DNA of 21,880 nt, from positions 1 through 21,880 of IMG/VR virus record IMGVR_UViG_3300014839_000044. One strand, 5' to 3'. The notes under the pieces were generated by a model. That model saw only the letters and a program-made list of their open reading frames with translations, ran no database searches and was not told the origin of the DNA. Shown in pieces: positions 9,086 to 17,427 of this stretch. The stretch comes from a virus. Position numbers and translations under genes: made by a program. Position 1 is the stretch's first letter, and each line of letters starts with the position of its first letter.

Positions 9086-9710
9086 ACCTTGTGTCAAGTG
9101 TGGCGGGACAGATAGGTATGCGAGGGGTGGGTGCAAGAGATGTCAGCGGGTAAGAAATAGAGTTCACCACAACGTTCACGCTGAGGAAGACAAGGCCTAT
9201 ATCTCAGCGTATCGCAAGACCCATAAAGATGAACTCATTGCTTACGGCACTGTCTATAGTAAAGCTCATAGAGGGCGGAGGAACACCTATCAGAAGACTT
9301 ATGATAATACACATAAGAGACAGAGGAATGCCCGCATTCGAGAACGTCGTACTGTAGATTCTTTATTTAGGGTCAAGTGTAGTATTCGGAGCCGACTTAG
9401 ACAGGCCTTAACTCACATGGGATTCCGAAAGGGTGGTAATACGGAGTCTATCTTGGGGTGTTCGTTTGAGGAACTTAAGGTGTATCTCGAGGCGCGTTTC
9501 TGGCCTGAGATGACTTGGAAGAATATGGGTGAGTGGCATATAGACCATATTTTGCCACTGTCAAGTGCCACCAGCGAGAGTGAGGTTTTGAAGTTATCTT
9601 TATTTTCGAATTTGCAGCCGTTATGGGCAGATGATAACTTGATGAAGCAAAGCAGGTTAGATTGGGTCCCCATCGAGTCACATCATCTTTTACCCCAACG
9701 ACAATCTTAG
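9075..9710 (+). CDS. HNH homing-type endonuclease with N-terminal zinc finger (intact)
   Basis: 211 residues. The N-terminus has a CxxC...CxxC finger (Cys 6, 9, 20, 23), then a long Arg/Lys/Tyr-rich DNA-binding stretch. The nuclease core follows: GCSFEELKVYLE, WHIDHILPLSSA, then NLQPLWADDNLMK, which is the HNH pattern seen in phage endonucleases. The ATG lies 11 bases inside the upstream gene, with GAGG about 13 bases before it. It is more AT-rich than its neighbours and interrupts the structural run, consistent with a mobile insertion. It is a different HNH subtype from the gene at 7051. Confidence 0.87.
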   Translation: MDSKPCVKCGGTDRYARGGCKRCQRVRNRVHHNVHAEEDKAYISAYRKTHKDELIAYGTVYSKAHRGRRNTYQKTYDNTHKRQRNARIRERRTVDSLFRVKCSIRSRLRQALTHMGFRKGGNTESILGCSFEELKVYLEARFWPEMTWKNMGEWHIDHILPLSSATSESEVLKLSLFSNLQPLWADDNLMKQSRLDWVPIESHHLLPQRQS

Positions 9711-9733
9711 GGTTTGAGATCAAGGAGAATACC

Positions 9734-10996
9734 GTGGCCAACGAAAGAGAATATTCCGTTCAAGAGGTCCGTGAGCTGCTAGCTAAAGCCCTCAGGGATC
9801 GTGTCGCTGACTACGAGAAGGACCTTTTGGAGCTTCGCCAACGCGAGCTTGCAAAGGCTGATAAGCTTGAGAAGGCCAATTGGGGTGCCGCTGCCTCGAT
9901 GAGCGCTATCAAGCCGCAGTCTGGGCGCATCGGTGCGCCAGCTCCACGGCCCAGCATTGCCCCTCCGGGGCCCGCGACTACGGCCGGCAAGCTACCTGCG
10001 CCTCCTCCTGTTCCTACTGCTAAGGCAGAGGACGACCTAGGTAAGACCCAGCGCCGGGCCTCGAATCCCAATACTGCAGGTAAGGAACGTCGCTGCTCTC
10101 GTTGTGGGGCAATGATTCCTCCTGGTGGGAATTGCCCGAACTGCAGCAAGAAGGTTCAGAAGGGTGAGCTTACCGGCAAGAGCAAGGTAGTGGCGGCTCC
10201 TGGTAGTGGTGGGCAGATCAGTCGCATCCCGGGTCGTCGTTTCAAGAAGGCCGATGTCCCCATGGCCAAGCCCCCTACGGCTAATCCTATGGCTGTCCCA
10301 GCCTCCAAGCCTGCCGCTCCCAATCCTGCTCCAATGGCGGCAGCCCCGAAGCCCTTGGCCCCTAAGCCCGCTGGCATGCCGGCTATGAAGGACGAATTCC
10401 CCATGGAAGCTCCGATGGCAAAGGGTGCAATCTCTGCTATTGGCAGTGCTGCAGTCAAGAAGCCTGGGATGCCTGCTGCTGTCGGCGGAAATACTTCAGC
10501 TACGACACAAGTACCTCCTCCTCCTGCTGCCCCAGCAATGCCCAGCCCGAAGGACCATGCAGCCAGGGCTGACATGCTCTCGAGCTTCACTCCTCCGGCC
10601 GGTACGGCCCATCTAGCTCCTCCTCCTATCGGTGCAGCTCCTCCTGTTCCTGCCGCTGCAGCTTCACCTGGAGTGCCCCTTACTGCTCCACAGCCTGCAG
10701 CACCACAGCTAACAGGCCTTGCGAAAATCCGTGCGGCATCTCGGCGGCCTTTGGCTCTGAGCGAAATTCAAAAGGGCGAGGATGATAGCCCCAGAGAAAA
10801 GAAGATCATTGCCGCTGGTTGTCCTAAGTGTGGAACTAAGCATTTCGGTTCTAAGGAAAAGGGATTGACTGTGACTTCCGCCTCTAACAGAGGGGGCGAA
10901 GGTCCTTGGAGTGAGAGGGTCCCCTTTAGCGTCCAATGCCATAACTGTGGACATAGCTTTGGACATGAAGCTTACAAAAAGCCCTCCAAGAAATAA
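9734..10996 (+). CDS. Pro/Ala-rich protein with two zinc ribbons
   Basis: 420 residues starting at GTG 9734, chosen because AAGGAG lies six bases upstream. An N-terminal helix (about 1-50, EVRELLAKALRDR to ELRQRELAKADKLEK) is followed by a Pro/Ala linker. A zinc ribbon sits at about 121-138 (CSRCG, then CPNC). Then come roughly 200 residues of low-complexity Pro/Ala/Met sequence. A C-terminal ribbon at about 363-405 has CPKCGTKHFG and CHNCGHSFG. The long linker would be disordered. It directly precedes the sheath gene. A scaffold, linker or nucleic-acid-binding role is possible, but no family is recognised. Confidence 0.62.
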   Translation: MANEREYSVQEVRELLAKALRDRVADYEKDLLELRQRELAKADKLEKANWGAAASMSAIKPQSGRIGAPAPRPSIAPPGPATTAGKLPAPPPVPTAKAEDDLGKTQRRASNPNTAGKERRCSRCGAMIPPGGNCPNCSKKVQKGELTGKSKVVAAPGSGGQISRIPGRRFKKADVPMAKPPTANPMAVPASKPAAPNPAPMAAAPKPLAPKPAGMPAMKDEFPMEAPMAKGAISAIGSAAVKKPGMPAAVGGNTSATTQVPPPPAAPAMPSPKDHAARADMLSSFTPPAGTAHLAPPPIGAAPPVPAAAASPGVPLTAPQPAAPQLTGLAKIRAASRRPLALSEIQKGEDDSPREKKIIAAGCPKCGTKHFGSKEKGLTVTSASNRGGEGPWSERVPFSVQCHNCGHSFGHEAYKKPSKK

Positions 10997-11043
10997 CAAC
11001 CAAACGAACCCTAATCTTGTAGTTGAACAAGGGAGATAAAATC

Positions 11044-13617
11044 ATGGCCCAGCAATTTCAGACGGATTCTGGAACTCTAATCATTCCATCGGCTTCAGCC
11101 ACCTGGACCGTGGCCACGGAAAACAGTGGTCTCGCTACCTCCGGCGTGATCGCACTGGTTGGCGAAGCCGATGCCGGCCCGGACTACACCCTTGAGACGG
11201 CCCTGGACCAGAATTCGTTTGGCCCTGACCAAATCTCGGATGTCCTCGCGAAGTATCGCTCTGGCCCCGTTGTCGATGCCTTCCGCATTGCGGCCACTCC
11301 CGCAAATGACCCGAACATCACCGGCTCTCCTTCGCGCATCGTTATCGTCAAGACCAACGTCTCCGTTCGCGCTACCGGCTCCATGCTGAAGTACGGTGGT
11401 GGTGCTTACGCTACCCTTGCTGACAAGAATTACGGCAAGCCCGGCAACATGAGCTATTGGCAGACTGTCGCTGCTACCACTGAGGTCGTTCCGACCACGG
11501 GTGCCTTCACATACATCCCCACTGTGTCTTCTTGCGGTGTTGAATTCCGCGTTAATGGCGGGGCTGCTGTCGCCTACACTGTAGCAGCAAATCAGACTCC
11601 CACTGCATTCGTTTCCGGAGTGAATGCCCTTTCTGGCGTCTACTCCGACACAACCGTTTGTGGCGTGGCTCGAGTTGTTATCCCCACGGTCACTCCTGGT
11701 ACTGTCGACCTTGTTCCTGTAGGCTCTACGGCGGTTATCGGTTTGACCTCCAGCGTTGGTTGGACCACAATCCCCACCGTTGGTGACACGCTAATCATCG
11801 TCACAGGTTCCACACTCAAGGGAGCCGCGAGTATCAACGAAGGGGCCTATGTTGTTACTGCCGCTGACGCCACAACTATTACAGCTACCAAGCTCAGCGA
11901 TGCCGGTCATGTTGGCGGTGCAGATGGTGTTGTGGCACTGCCCTTGGCTGCTGTTTCTGGTGCTGCTGCTGCTGCTAGCTTTGCGGTCTATTCTCCAGTT
12001 GTAATCAGCCTAGAAGCTGCCAATCCTTCTCTCGGGCTAGGCAAGTCTCTTGAAATCGCCCAACTCCCCGGGTCCCCAGCAGCGGCCCTTCTCGAATGTT
12101 GCTGCTTTGTTCTAGGCACCTCTACTAAAGTTAGCTGGATCAGCAAGACCGGTGCGGCTTACGTACTCACCTCGGGAGTCGAGTACTCGGCGAACCTGAA
12201 GGTGAATCGCCAGCTCGACAACGTTCAGGAAGAGTTGATTTCTGGTGGCGAAGTCGCCTTGAAGCTGGGCTACGCAGGAACTTCCGCTTCGGCAGTCATC
12301 GACAAGACACTTGGTACGCTGACCCTGACTATCGTCGGTGGATCCGGAACCTACGGCCTCACCCCCGTCACCCTGGTTCTCGCTGATTACCCGACCTTGG
12401 CGGATCTGGCTAACTTCCTTGACTCTCATACCGGCTACTCCTGCGACCTCGGAAATAACCTGCTTGGGCAGCTCCCTTCTACAGCTCTGGATGGAGGCAC
12501 TACAACTTCTCCTCTCACCTTCACATTCGCCTCTAAGTGGGGCGAGGAGACTGGCCGCATCAAGATCGATGCCTACAGGTTCTTCAACAAGATTTCCAAT
12601 GAGTCAGTATTGGTTCAGCTCCTGAATTCCAGCAACGTCAATGCTGCTGCAGTCGCTGGCCTTCCTGCTCCGACCACGGCTTACTCGTACCTCTCCGGTG
12701 GAGATAAGGGTGGGACGCTGCAGAATGGAGTAATTCTGGCAATCGACGCCTGCGAGAAGATTCGCTGCAACTTCCTGGTGCCTTGCTTCTCTAGGGATGC
12801 TTCTGTTGACAAGCTCGCTGGCCTCACTGAAAGCACTTCGACATACGCCATTGACGCAATCAATGCGTACTGCAGGACTCACGTTCTGAAGATGTCCACC
12901 CTGAAGAAGCGGCGAAATCGTCAGGCCTTCCTGTCAAAGAAGGACACCTTCGCCAATGCACGTCTGGCCTCTTCGAACATCGCCTCATTCCGCTGCGCGA
13001 TGACCTTCCAGGATTGCAAGGCAGTTGGCAGCGACGGTGCAATTCATCAGTATGCACCTTGGATGAACGCAGTCGATGCAGCAGGAATGCAGGCCGCTGG
13101 ATTCTACAGGGGCATCGTCAGGAAGTATGCGAACATCTCTGGAGCAGTCCAGGCTGCCGCTGACTTCGATGACCAGGACGATACCGCCATGGAGAATGCA
13201 CTGCTCTCCGGCCTTCTGCCTCTGAGACATTCTGAGTCGGGTGGCTGGTACTGGGTCAGCGACCAGACGACCTACGGCAAGGACAGCAACTTCGTCCTCA
13301 ATTCGATCCAGGCCTGCTATGTGGCCGACCTCATCGCGATGACCTCTGCCACCCGCATGGAAAACGCTTTCGTGGGCCAGTCACTGGCCGATGTGAGCGC
13401 TCCCCTGGCGAAGGCGTTCTTTGAGACCATCATGGGCGACTTCTTCAAGCTCAAGCTCATTGCCGCCTCTGACGACGGGGCTCCACGGGGATTCAAGAGT
13501 GTGGTCATCCGAATCAGCGGGACCAGCATGATCGTCTCGGCTGAAATGAAGCTCGCTGGATGCATTTACTTCATTCCGATTTCATTCCTCGTGTCCCAGG
13601 TTCAGCAGTCGGCATAG
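11044..13617 (+). CDS. Contractile tail sheath protein
   Basis: 857 residues from ATG 11044, with GGGAG eight bases upstream. The N-terminus (GVIALVGEADAGP) and C-terminal third (HVLKMSTLKKRRNRQAF, DQTTYGKDSNFVLNSI, AKAFFETIMGDFFKLKLI, then the IRISGTSMIVSAEM strand) have the layout of myophage sheath proteins, which polymerise around the tube and contract to drive it into the cell. It is longer than most sheaths because a beta-rich insertion, about residues 130-520, sits between the conserved ends; such insertions usually form surface domains. The tube gene downstream supports the call. The stop is followed by an endonuclease relic rather than directly by the tube gene. Confidence 0.85.
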   Translation: MAQQFQTDSGTLIIPSASATWTVATENSGLATSGVIALVGEADAGPDYTLETALDQNSFGPDQISDVLAKYRSGPVVDAFRIAATPANDPNITGSPSRIVIVKTNVSVRATGSMLKYGGGAYATLADKNYGKPGNMSYWQTVAATTEVVPTTGAFTYIPTVSSCGVEFRVNGGAAVAYTVAANQTPTAFVSGVNALSGVYSDTTVCGVARVVIPTVTPGTVDLVPVGSTAVIGLTSSVGWTTIPTVGDTLIIVTGSTLKGAASINEGAYVVTAADATTITATKLSDAGHVGGADGVVALPLAAVSGAAAAASFAVYSPVVISLEAANPSLGLGKSLEIAQLPGSPAAALLECCCFVLGTSTKVSWISKTGAAYVLTSGVEYSANLKVNRQLDNVQEELISGGEVALKLGYAGTSASAVIDKTLGTLTLTIVGGSGTYGLTPVTLVLADYPTLADLANFLDSHTGYSCDLGNNLLGQLPSTALDGGTTTSPLTFTFASKWGEETGRIKIDAYRFFNKISNESVLVQLLNSSNVNAAAVAGLPAPTTAYSYLSGGDKGGTLQNGVILAIDACEKIRCNFLVPCFSRDASVDKLAGLTESTSTYAIDAINAYCRTHVLKMSTLKKRRNRQAFLSKKDTFANARLASSNIASFRCAMTFQDCKAVGSDGAIHQYAPWMNAVDAAGMQAAGFYRGIVRKYANISGAVQAAADFDDQDDTAMENALLSGLLPLRHSESGGWYWVSDQTTYGKDSNFVLNSIQACYVADLIAMTSATRMENAFVGQSLADVSAPLAKAFFETIMGDFFKLKLIAASDDGAPRGFKSVVIRISGTSMIVSAEMKLAGCIYFIPISFLVSQVQQSA

Positions 13618-14056
13618 CGATTCGCTTTGGATTAAAGGACTGATTTCGCAAGATCATAAGCCCGAGATACGGTCGTTGCAATGTCTCAATACTTTAGGCG
13701 ACCTGAATGAAGCAGAGAAGTATTGGATAGCTTATTTTCGTGGGGTTGGATGTAATTTGGTAAACGGTACAGATGGTGGAGATGGGGCGAGTCCAGGCCG
13801 TAAGATTTCTGTTGAGGGACGTAGGAATATCTCAGCGGCGCAAAAAGGCAGGAAGAGAACCCGGGTTGAAGTAGATTTGATGAAGTGCAACCAACCCAAG
13901 CGTAGGGAAATCGTGGATGAATCCGGTAATGTATACCGGTCAATCAGAGAAGCGGCAAAGTTCTTCGGGATCACAGACAATCTTGTCCATAGGGTCCTAA
14001 ACGGTGTTCAACGGCAGACTCATGGACATGTGTTTGCATTGGTAAAGGAGAAATAA
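13618..14056 (+). pseudogene. Decayed GIY-YIG homing endonuclease, 3' half with NUMOD1-like domain
   Basis: An open frame continues from just after the sheath stop (LWIKGLISQDHKPEIRSL, then LNEAEKYWIAYFRGVGCNL, NGTDGGDGASPG). This matches the back half of phage GIY-YIG endonucleases; the GIY and YIG strands and catalytic Arg that should come first are absent. The C-terminus keeps a NUMOD1-like DNA-binding motif (REIVDESGNVYRSIREAA, then FFGI and HRVLNGVQRQTHGHVFA). The only usual start codon in the retained part is TTG 13676, without a ribosome site. It therefore looks like an N-terminal deletion at the sheath junction. It still contributes AAAGGAG, the ribosome site of the tail tube gene. 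Confidence 0.72.
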
Positions 14057-14057
14057 C

Positions 14058-14525
14058 ATGGCGGCTCCGAAAGTCCTTACGGGTGCGAGGGCAAAATTAG
14101 GAATCATGAGCGGCGACTCCGTTCAGTTCCTGGGCATCTTCAACAACGTATCATATGGACTCACCTTCGACGCTCAGCCGGCATACTTGCTCGGCCGTTT
14201 CAGCCCAGCGGCCCTTGAGTATACCGCCCAAGAGCCAGTCAGGATTTCGGCCACGGGTTGGAGGGTCGTTGGTCACGGTGGACATAAGGATGGCAAGATC
14301 CCGAATCTGAAGGACCTGCTCAATTCGGATTACCTGACTCTGGTCATCATGGATAGGCAGACCAATAGGAACATCGCCACCATTCGTGAAGTGCGGGCCC
14401 TGAGCTACGATACCACCATCAACTCCCGCAATTTAACCGAGATCACAGTCACCTTCCAGGGCCTCCTGGTCGATGACGAGGACACTCAAAATTCAGAAAG
14501 CGCAAATGCGTCGGACCTTCCGTAA
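14058..14525 (+). CDS. Tail tube protein
   Basis: 155 residues. AAAGGAG precedes the ATG by about seven bases. Sequence features fit myophage tube proteins: short, N-terminal GARAKLGI, ISATGWRVVGHGG in the middle, and strands TIREVRALSYDTTI and LTEITVTFQGLLVDDE at the end. The position right after the sheath is the standard sheath-tube order. The tube forms the inner channel through which DNA passes. A bidirectional-looking terminator follows 25 bases after the stop, marking the end of the structural unit in this window. Confidence 0.8.
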   Translation: MAAPKVLTGARAKLGIMSGDSVQFLGIFNNVSYGLTFDAQPAYLLGRFSPAALEYTAQEPVRISATGWRVVGHGGHKDGKIPNLKDLLNSDYLTLVIMDRQTNRNIATIREVRALSYDTTINSRNLTEITVTFQGLLVDDEDTQNSESANASDLP

Positions 14526-14549
14526 TGATATAGTGTCTGCATCCTGATT

Positions 14550-14583
14550 ACAAAGACCTCATTTATTTGGGGTCTTTGTTTAT
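14550..14583. terminator. Terminator at the end of the structural block
   Basis: ACAAAGACCTC at 14550-14560 pairs with GGGGTCTTTGT at 14569-14579 (11 bp, one G-T), with the loop ATTTATTT, followed by TTATAAT. Because A/T-rich sequence flanks both sides, it could work in both directions. The stop codon of the minus-strand HNH relic falls inside its loop at 14563-14565. Confidence 0.75.
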
Positions 14584-14835
14584 AATAGACTGGAGCCACT
14601 TGCCGTGGTAGACACGTTGGATCCACTTCGCAAACATTTCTCTGGTGTGTTCCATTTTTGCTCGATTACACATGGTACAACACGAGCAAACGTTGTTCGT
14701 TTGGTACCCCAGGTTACTATCTATCCGGTCTATTCCCCCTCCGGGGTTCCCGCAATAGTAGCAATCCCGTTCAAATAGTTCCCGTACCTGATCGTCGGTT
14801 AGCGCCCAAGCCAGCCCCCTCCCTTGCGCTATACA
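14563..14835 (-). pseudogene. N-terminally truncated HNH endonuclease relic
   Basis: Read on the minus strand from about 14835 to the TAA at 14565-14563, the frame gives ALTDDQVRELFERDCYYCGN, then PGGGIDRIDSNLGYQTNN, VCSCCTMCNRAK and MFAKWIQRVY. This is the C-terminal zinc/HNH core of the same family as the intact gene at 7051 (CVYCG, GGGIDRVNS, VCNRAK). Upstream the frame closes at a TGA (plus 14836-14838), with no ATG/GTG start or ribosome site, so the N-terminal half is lost. It lies opposite to the structural genes, immediately after the tube gene. Confidence 0.75.
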
Positions 14836-15010
14836 TCAGTGCATCAGTGCAGCACAGGGCCCGGGACCTGAAGAACCCGGTGGGGCCACATAGGCCGTTG
14901 TACGAGGAAGTACGTGAAGGGCCAGTTCCCGGCATTGAACCGGCAATTGGCAGTCCCCGGGTGGTTGTTAGATCCCACCCGTTGTGTGAAGTGAGCGAAG
15001 CAAGCACCTT
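14836..15010. other. Non-coding boundary segment with several hairpins
   Basis: I find no credible gene here: the long plus-strand frame across it has no ribosome site and overlaps the HNH relic. Possible hairpins are CCCGGG with CCCGG near 14859-14881, GTAC-GAGGAA-GTAC near 14898, and CGGGTGG with CCACCCG (7 bp, ten-base loop) near 14958-14982. A short tandem ATCAGTGC repeat is at about 14835-14850. It may be remnant sequence or a structured leader. Confidence 0.3.
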
Positions 15011-15050
15011 CGATGGCTCCCTGGGATTCTCCTCGGAGCCATCGTTTTAT
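15011..15050 (+). terminator. Strong rho-independent terminator
   Basis: CGATGGCTCC at 15011-15020 pairs perfectly with GGAGCCATCG at 15035-15044 (10 bp), followed by TTTTAT. A strong promoter begins two bases after the T-tract, so this insulates the auxiliary block from upstream transcription. Confidence 0.85.
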
Positions 15051-15051
15051 C

Positions 15052-15081
15052 TTGACAGATCCAGGCTCGGTCTGCTATATT
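15052..15081 (+). promoter_or_regulatory. Sigma70-type promoter giving a near-leaderless transcript
   Basis: Consensus TTGACA at 15052-15057, an 18-base spacer, then TATATT at 15076-15081 preceded by TGC (extended -10). The expected start falls at about 15087-15089, on or next to the ATG at 15088, so the first gene would be translated from a leaderless message. Confidence 0.75.
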
Positions 15082-15087
15082 GGCGGC

Positions 15088-15270
15088 ATGGGAAACGTTC
15101 TTGACAACCCCTTCCGCGCAGCGGTCCAAGCCAAGCGTACCTTGACTGCCCTCTACCCTACCGTTCAAGCCCAAATCGTCCTGGGCCCCTCTGGGCCCTT
15201 CTTGGAGGTCCAGCCGGTTCAGGTCAGCCTCCCTCAGAAGATCAATGGGTTCAAGGTGGTTTCGCTATAG
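15088..15270 (+). CDS. Small protein of unknown function (leaderless)
   Basis: 60 residues from ATG 15088: MGNVLDNPFRAAVQ at the start, a basic stretch near 15-20, and an end of KINGFKVVSL. No ribosome site precedes it; GGCGGC alone separates the -10 box from the ATG, which implies leaderless translation. An upstream in-frame ATG at 15013 lies inside the terminator stem and is not a sensible start. It is the first gene of the auxiliary block, followed after 20 bases by a gene with a good AAGGAGG site. No family recognised. Confidence 0.55.
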   Translation: MGNVLDNPFRAAVQAKRTLTALYPTVQAQIVLGPSGPFLEVQPVQVSLPQKINGFKVVSL

Positions 15271-15290
15271 TTAGGACAAGGAGGCAACAA

Positions 15291-15533
15291 ATGAGAGAGT
15301 GTCCCGGCTGCCCTTACGAGGCTTCTGCCTGTGAAGTCTGCTCCTACCGCACTCTGGAGCCCTTTCTGGCCCTCAAGGCCTACTTCGAGGCCAGCGAGGC
15401 CCTTCGAGCTGCTGAAATCGCCTCAGCGACAGCGGAGACCCTCCACGGGTTCGATGTGGCCCAGGATGATGTCAAGAAGTTCCGTCAGGCTCGTGAGGAT
15501 GCCCGTCAGGAGTATTTGAAGCTCACCAAGTAG
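15291..15533 (+). CDS. Small Cys-rich protein with helical C-terminus
   Basis: 80 residues. AAGGAGG lies seven bases before the ATG. The N-terminus has four or more cysteines in 20 residues (MRECPGCPYEASACEVCSYR), a possible zinc-binding knot. The rest is helical and charged (LKAYFEASEALRAAEIA, later VKKFRQAREDARQEYLKLTK). It is part of a close-packed set with the next gene starting 11 bases after its stop. Function unknown; a small nucleic-acid- or protein-binding factor is possible. Confidence 0.65.
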   Translation: MRECPGCPYEASACEVCSYRTLEPFLALKAYFEASEALRAAEIASATAETLHGFDVAQDDVKKFRQAREDARQEYLKLTK

Positions 15534-15543
15534 GGAGGCGTCA

Positions 15544-15753
15544 ATGTTGGCATCGGAAGTGACCCGGCAGCGTTTCGCGGAGTGGTCCTTCGAATTCGAC
15601 AGGAACTACAAGGGAATGTACCCCAGGAAGATGCCCTGGGGAGAGATTCCCCAGGATGAGAGGGAGCTGTACCTGGAGGATGCAGACAGGTACCTCAAGA
15701 TGCCCGTGGAGCAGTGGCCCGTCGAGATTCAGAAGAGGCTGGTGGTGCTGTGA
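15544..15753 (+). CDS. Small charged protein of unknown function
   Basis: 69 residues. GGGAGG lies about five bases before the ATG. It is rich in Glu, Arg, Trp and Tyr (RQRFAEWSFEFDRNYKG, LYLEDADRYLKMPVEQW) and probably helical, with no membrane segment. Its stop TGA overlaps the GTG start of the next gene, indicating coupled translation. No family recognised. Confidence 0.62.
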   Translation: MLASEVTRQRFAEWSFEFDRNYKGMYPRKMPWGEIPQDERELYLEDADRYLKMPVEQWPVEIQKRLVVL

Positions 15754-16151
15754 AAAAGCCGGCAAAGCCGCCGCTTGACTCCTGTATCTCCTATGGTGGG
15801 ACTCTCGAGGAGTGTGTCCATCCTCTGATCCGAATGTTCCCCTACCCTCGACATAAGCGCAGTATTAAGGTAGTAATGTCAGTCTTCTACGGCTGCGGTA
15901 CTCATTTCTACACATCCGTGGTAGAGGAAGACAATCCGGCCTGGGACGGAGAACTCTGGCGCTATCCCTGGGTGGACCGCTATGGTAAAGGCCTGTCTTT
16001 TCACGAGAAGTTTGACACCGAAGATGAGGCCAAGGCTTGGGTCCGGGCGATTGTCGCTGAGCACTTCAGTTTGAAGACTCACAAGGTCGTGTGCAACGAC
16101 AACTTGGACACGGACGAGCCGCTCCAGTGGTTCTATCGAGAAGGAGACTGA
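15750..16151 (+). CDS. Protein of unknown function
   Basis: 133 residues from GTG 15750, chosen because the GTGA overlap with the previous stop is a pattern used several times nearby and AGAGG lies just upstream. It has Tyr/Trp-rich segments (VFYGCGTHFYTSVVEED, LWRYPWVDRYGKG) followed by a DTEDEAKAWVRAIVAEHF helix. It is soluble and mildly acidic at the end. The next gene follows after one base with its own AAGGAGA site. No family recognised. Confidence 0.6.
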   Translation: MKKPAKPPLDSCISYGGTLEECVHPLIRMFPYPRHKRSIKVVMSVFYGCGTHFYTSVVEEDNPAWDGELWRYPWVDRYGKGLSFHEKFDTEDEAKAWVRAIVAEHFSLKTHKVVCNDNLDTDEPLQWFYREGD

Positions 16152-16152
16152 A

Positions 16153-16572
16153 ATGAAGCATAACGAGAACGAGCCGGAATACCAGGAGGAAATCCGCCTG
16201 GAGACCGACTGCCGCTTGGTGGAAGTAGGGTCGGAGGGCCTGGGCCTCGACACCCTTGACTACATCTGTGGAATGGCTTCTTATGCTCCTCCTCGTCATT
16301 ATGTTGTAGTTGCAGGCCAAGGTCTACGGTATCGATTTGAGGTCCCCTCTATCCGCGACATGTATCCCAATGGCAACTGGGACATCGTCCTGGTCAATCG
16401 GTCTGGGAAGGCCCGCGATATCGCTGAAGAACTGAAGAAGGCCAAGGAGCAGATAGCCGCTCTTCAAGAGAGCCTCAAGAGGGCCCTCGTGCATCAGGGC
16501 TTCTACGCTAGGCAACTCATCAAAATCGAAGGGGTTTTGAACGAGTGCCCCCCTGACTCAACAAAAAAGTGA
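16153..16572 (+). CDS. Protein of unknown function with C-terminal coiled coil
   Basis: 139 residues. AAGGAGA precedes the ATG by about five bases. The N-terminal 85 residues are mixed (LGLDTLDYICGMAS, HYVVVAGQGLRYRFEVPS). Residues 86-125 form a likely coiled coil (ARDIAEELKKAKEQIAALQ, then ESLKRALVHQGFYARQL). The protein may oligomerise. Its TGA overlaps the GTG of the endonuclease VII-like gene. No family recognised. Confidence 0.6.
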   Translation: MKHNENEPEYQEEIRLETDCRLVEVGSEGLGLDTLDYICGMASYAPPRHYVVVAGQGLRYRFEVPSIRDMYPNGNWDIVLVNRSGKARDIAEELKKAKEQIAALQESLKRALVHQGFYARQLIKIEGVLNECPPDSTKK

Positions 16573-17171
16573 CTGGGCACTTGACAATGCCATCGGCCAA
16601 AACATGTAGGATATACGCCGCTGAGGGGCGTTGTATAGGTTGCGGTAGAGCTAGAGACTCAGAGAAAATGGTGTGTAATATCTGTGTTGGTAATAGACGA
16701 AGTTGCGCCCGTAGAGCTTATAGCCAATGTGTTATCGCTGGTTTATGTGTAAAATGCCATAACAGAAAGGCGAGAGCCAATAAGAGCTTTTGTGGTCAGT
16801 GTGCAAAGGCTCTATCCCGGGTCAGGAAGTTGCGCCGAATCAGGACTGCCACCACCCCTAAAGATATTCGTAATCGTTTCTGCCGTGGTATTCGTGCTAA
16901 GTTTGGTTTGTCCCTGGAGAGGTTCGATGAGATGCTTGTTGAGCAGAACGGGAGGTGCGCTATATGTGGTTCCCCTTTCCTGAATTCGCCTTACGATCCA
17001 GCGGTAGATCATGACCACAAAACAGGTCTGGTCAGAGGGCTGTTGCATCACATTTGTAATTTGAGGTTAGAAGCCATAGAGTTACAAGGGTTTGTAGAGG
17101 CTGCACAAAAGTACTTGACACATTCCGTGCGGCTTGCTATAGTTCAAGACAGCAGCGAACACCCAACCTAG
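16569..17171 (+). CDS. Endonuclease VII-like HNH nuclease
   Basis: 200 residues from GTG 16569 (GTGA overlap with the upstream stop); ATG 16587 is an alternative, without a ribosome site. The N-terminal 75 residues hold CxxC pairs (CIGCG, CNICVGN, CVKCHN, CGQCAK), a likely zinc-binding array. The C-terminal domain matches recombination endonuclease VII: FGLSLERFDEMLVEQNGRCA, CAICG, AVDHDHKTGLVRGLL, ICN. T4 endonuclease VII (gp49) resolves branched DNA, but similar genes also act as free-standing homing nucleases. Here the first Cys of the second CxxC is replaced by His (LLHHICN). It is AT-richer than its neighbours, suggesting a recent arrival. Confidence 0.8.
   Translation: MTGHLTMPSAKTCRIYAAEGRCIGCGRARDSEKMVCNICVGNRRSCARRAYSQCVIAGLCVKCHNRKARANKSFCGQCAKALSRVRKLRRIRTATTPKDIRNRFCRGIRAKFGLSLERFDEMLVEQNGRCAICGSPFLNSPYDPAVDHDHKTGLVRGLLHHICNLRLEAIELQGFVEAAQKYLTHSVRLAIVQDSSEHPT
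17115..17143 (+). promoter_or_regulatory. Sigma70-type promoter inside the end of the nuclease gene
   Basis: TTGACA at 17115-17120, an exact 17-base spacer, and TATAGT at 17138-17143 with TGC in front (extended -10). It would start transcription near 17150 and give a leader of about 30 bases before the ATG at 17182. It drives the small gene and the M23 peptidase gene. Confidence 0.75.
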
Positions 17172-17181
17172 GAGTAAAACC

Positions 17182-17427
17182 ATGAAGCGCCGAGTCCCCC
17201 GAAACGTCAACGGTCGAGTTCCTGCAAATTTGTCGATTTTCAACGAGATGTACCCGAAGGGCACCCCCGCTCGTGAGGCAGTCGAGGCCAAGCTGGAGTC
17301 TTCGACTGGCCAGGACTTCATGACTGTCTGTATCCGCAGCGAGGTCGAGGCGCGTGCAGCTCAGGCTGCTGAGGCTGCTGAGAAGCAGGCCCGCAAGGAC
17401 GCCAAGACTGCAGTGAAGGCCCAGTGA
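17182..17427 (+). CDS. Small basic/Ala-rich protein of unknown function
   Basis: 81 residues. AGGAG lies seven bases before the ATG. It starts MKRRVPRNVNGRVPANLSIF, and the C-terminal 30 residues are an Ala/Glu/Lys helix (EVEARAAQAAEAAEKQAR). It is soluble. Its TGA overlaps the GTG of the M23 peptidase gene, so the two are translationally coupled and probably used at the same time. No family recognised. Confidence 0.62.
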   Translation: MKRRVPRNVNGRVPANLSIFNEMYPKGTPAREAVEAKLESSTGQDFMTVCIRSEVEARAAQAAEAAEKQARKDAKTAVKAQ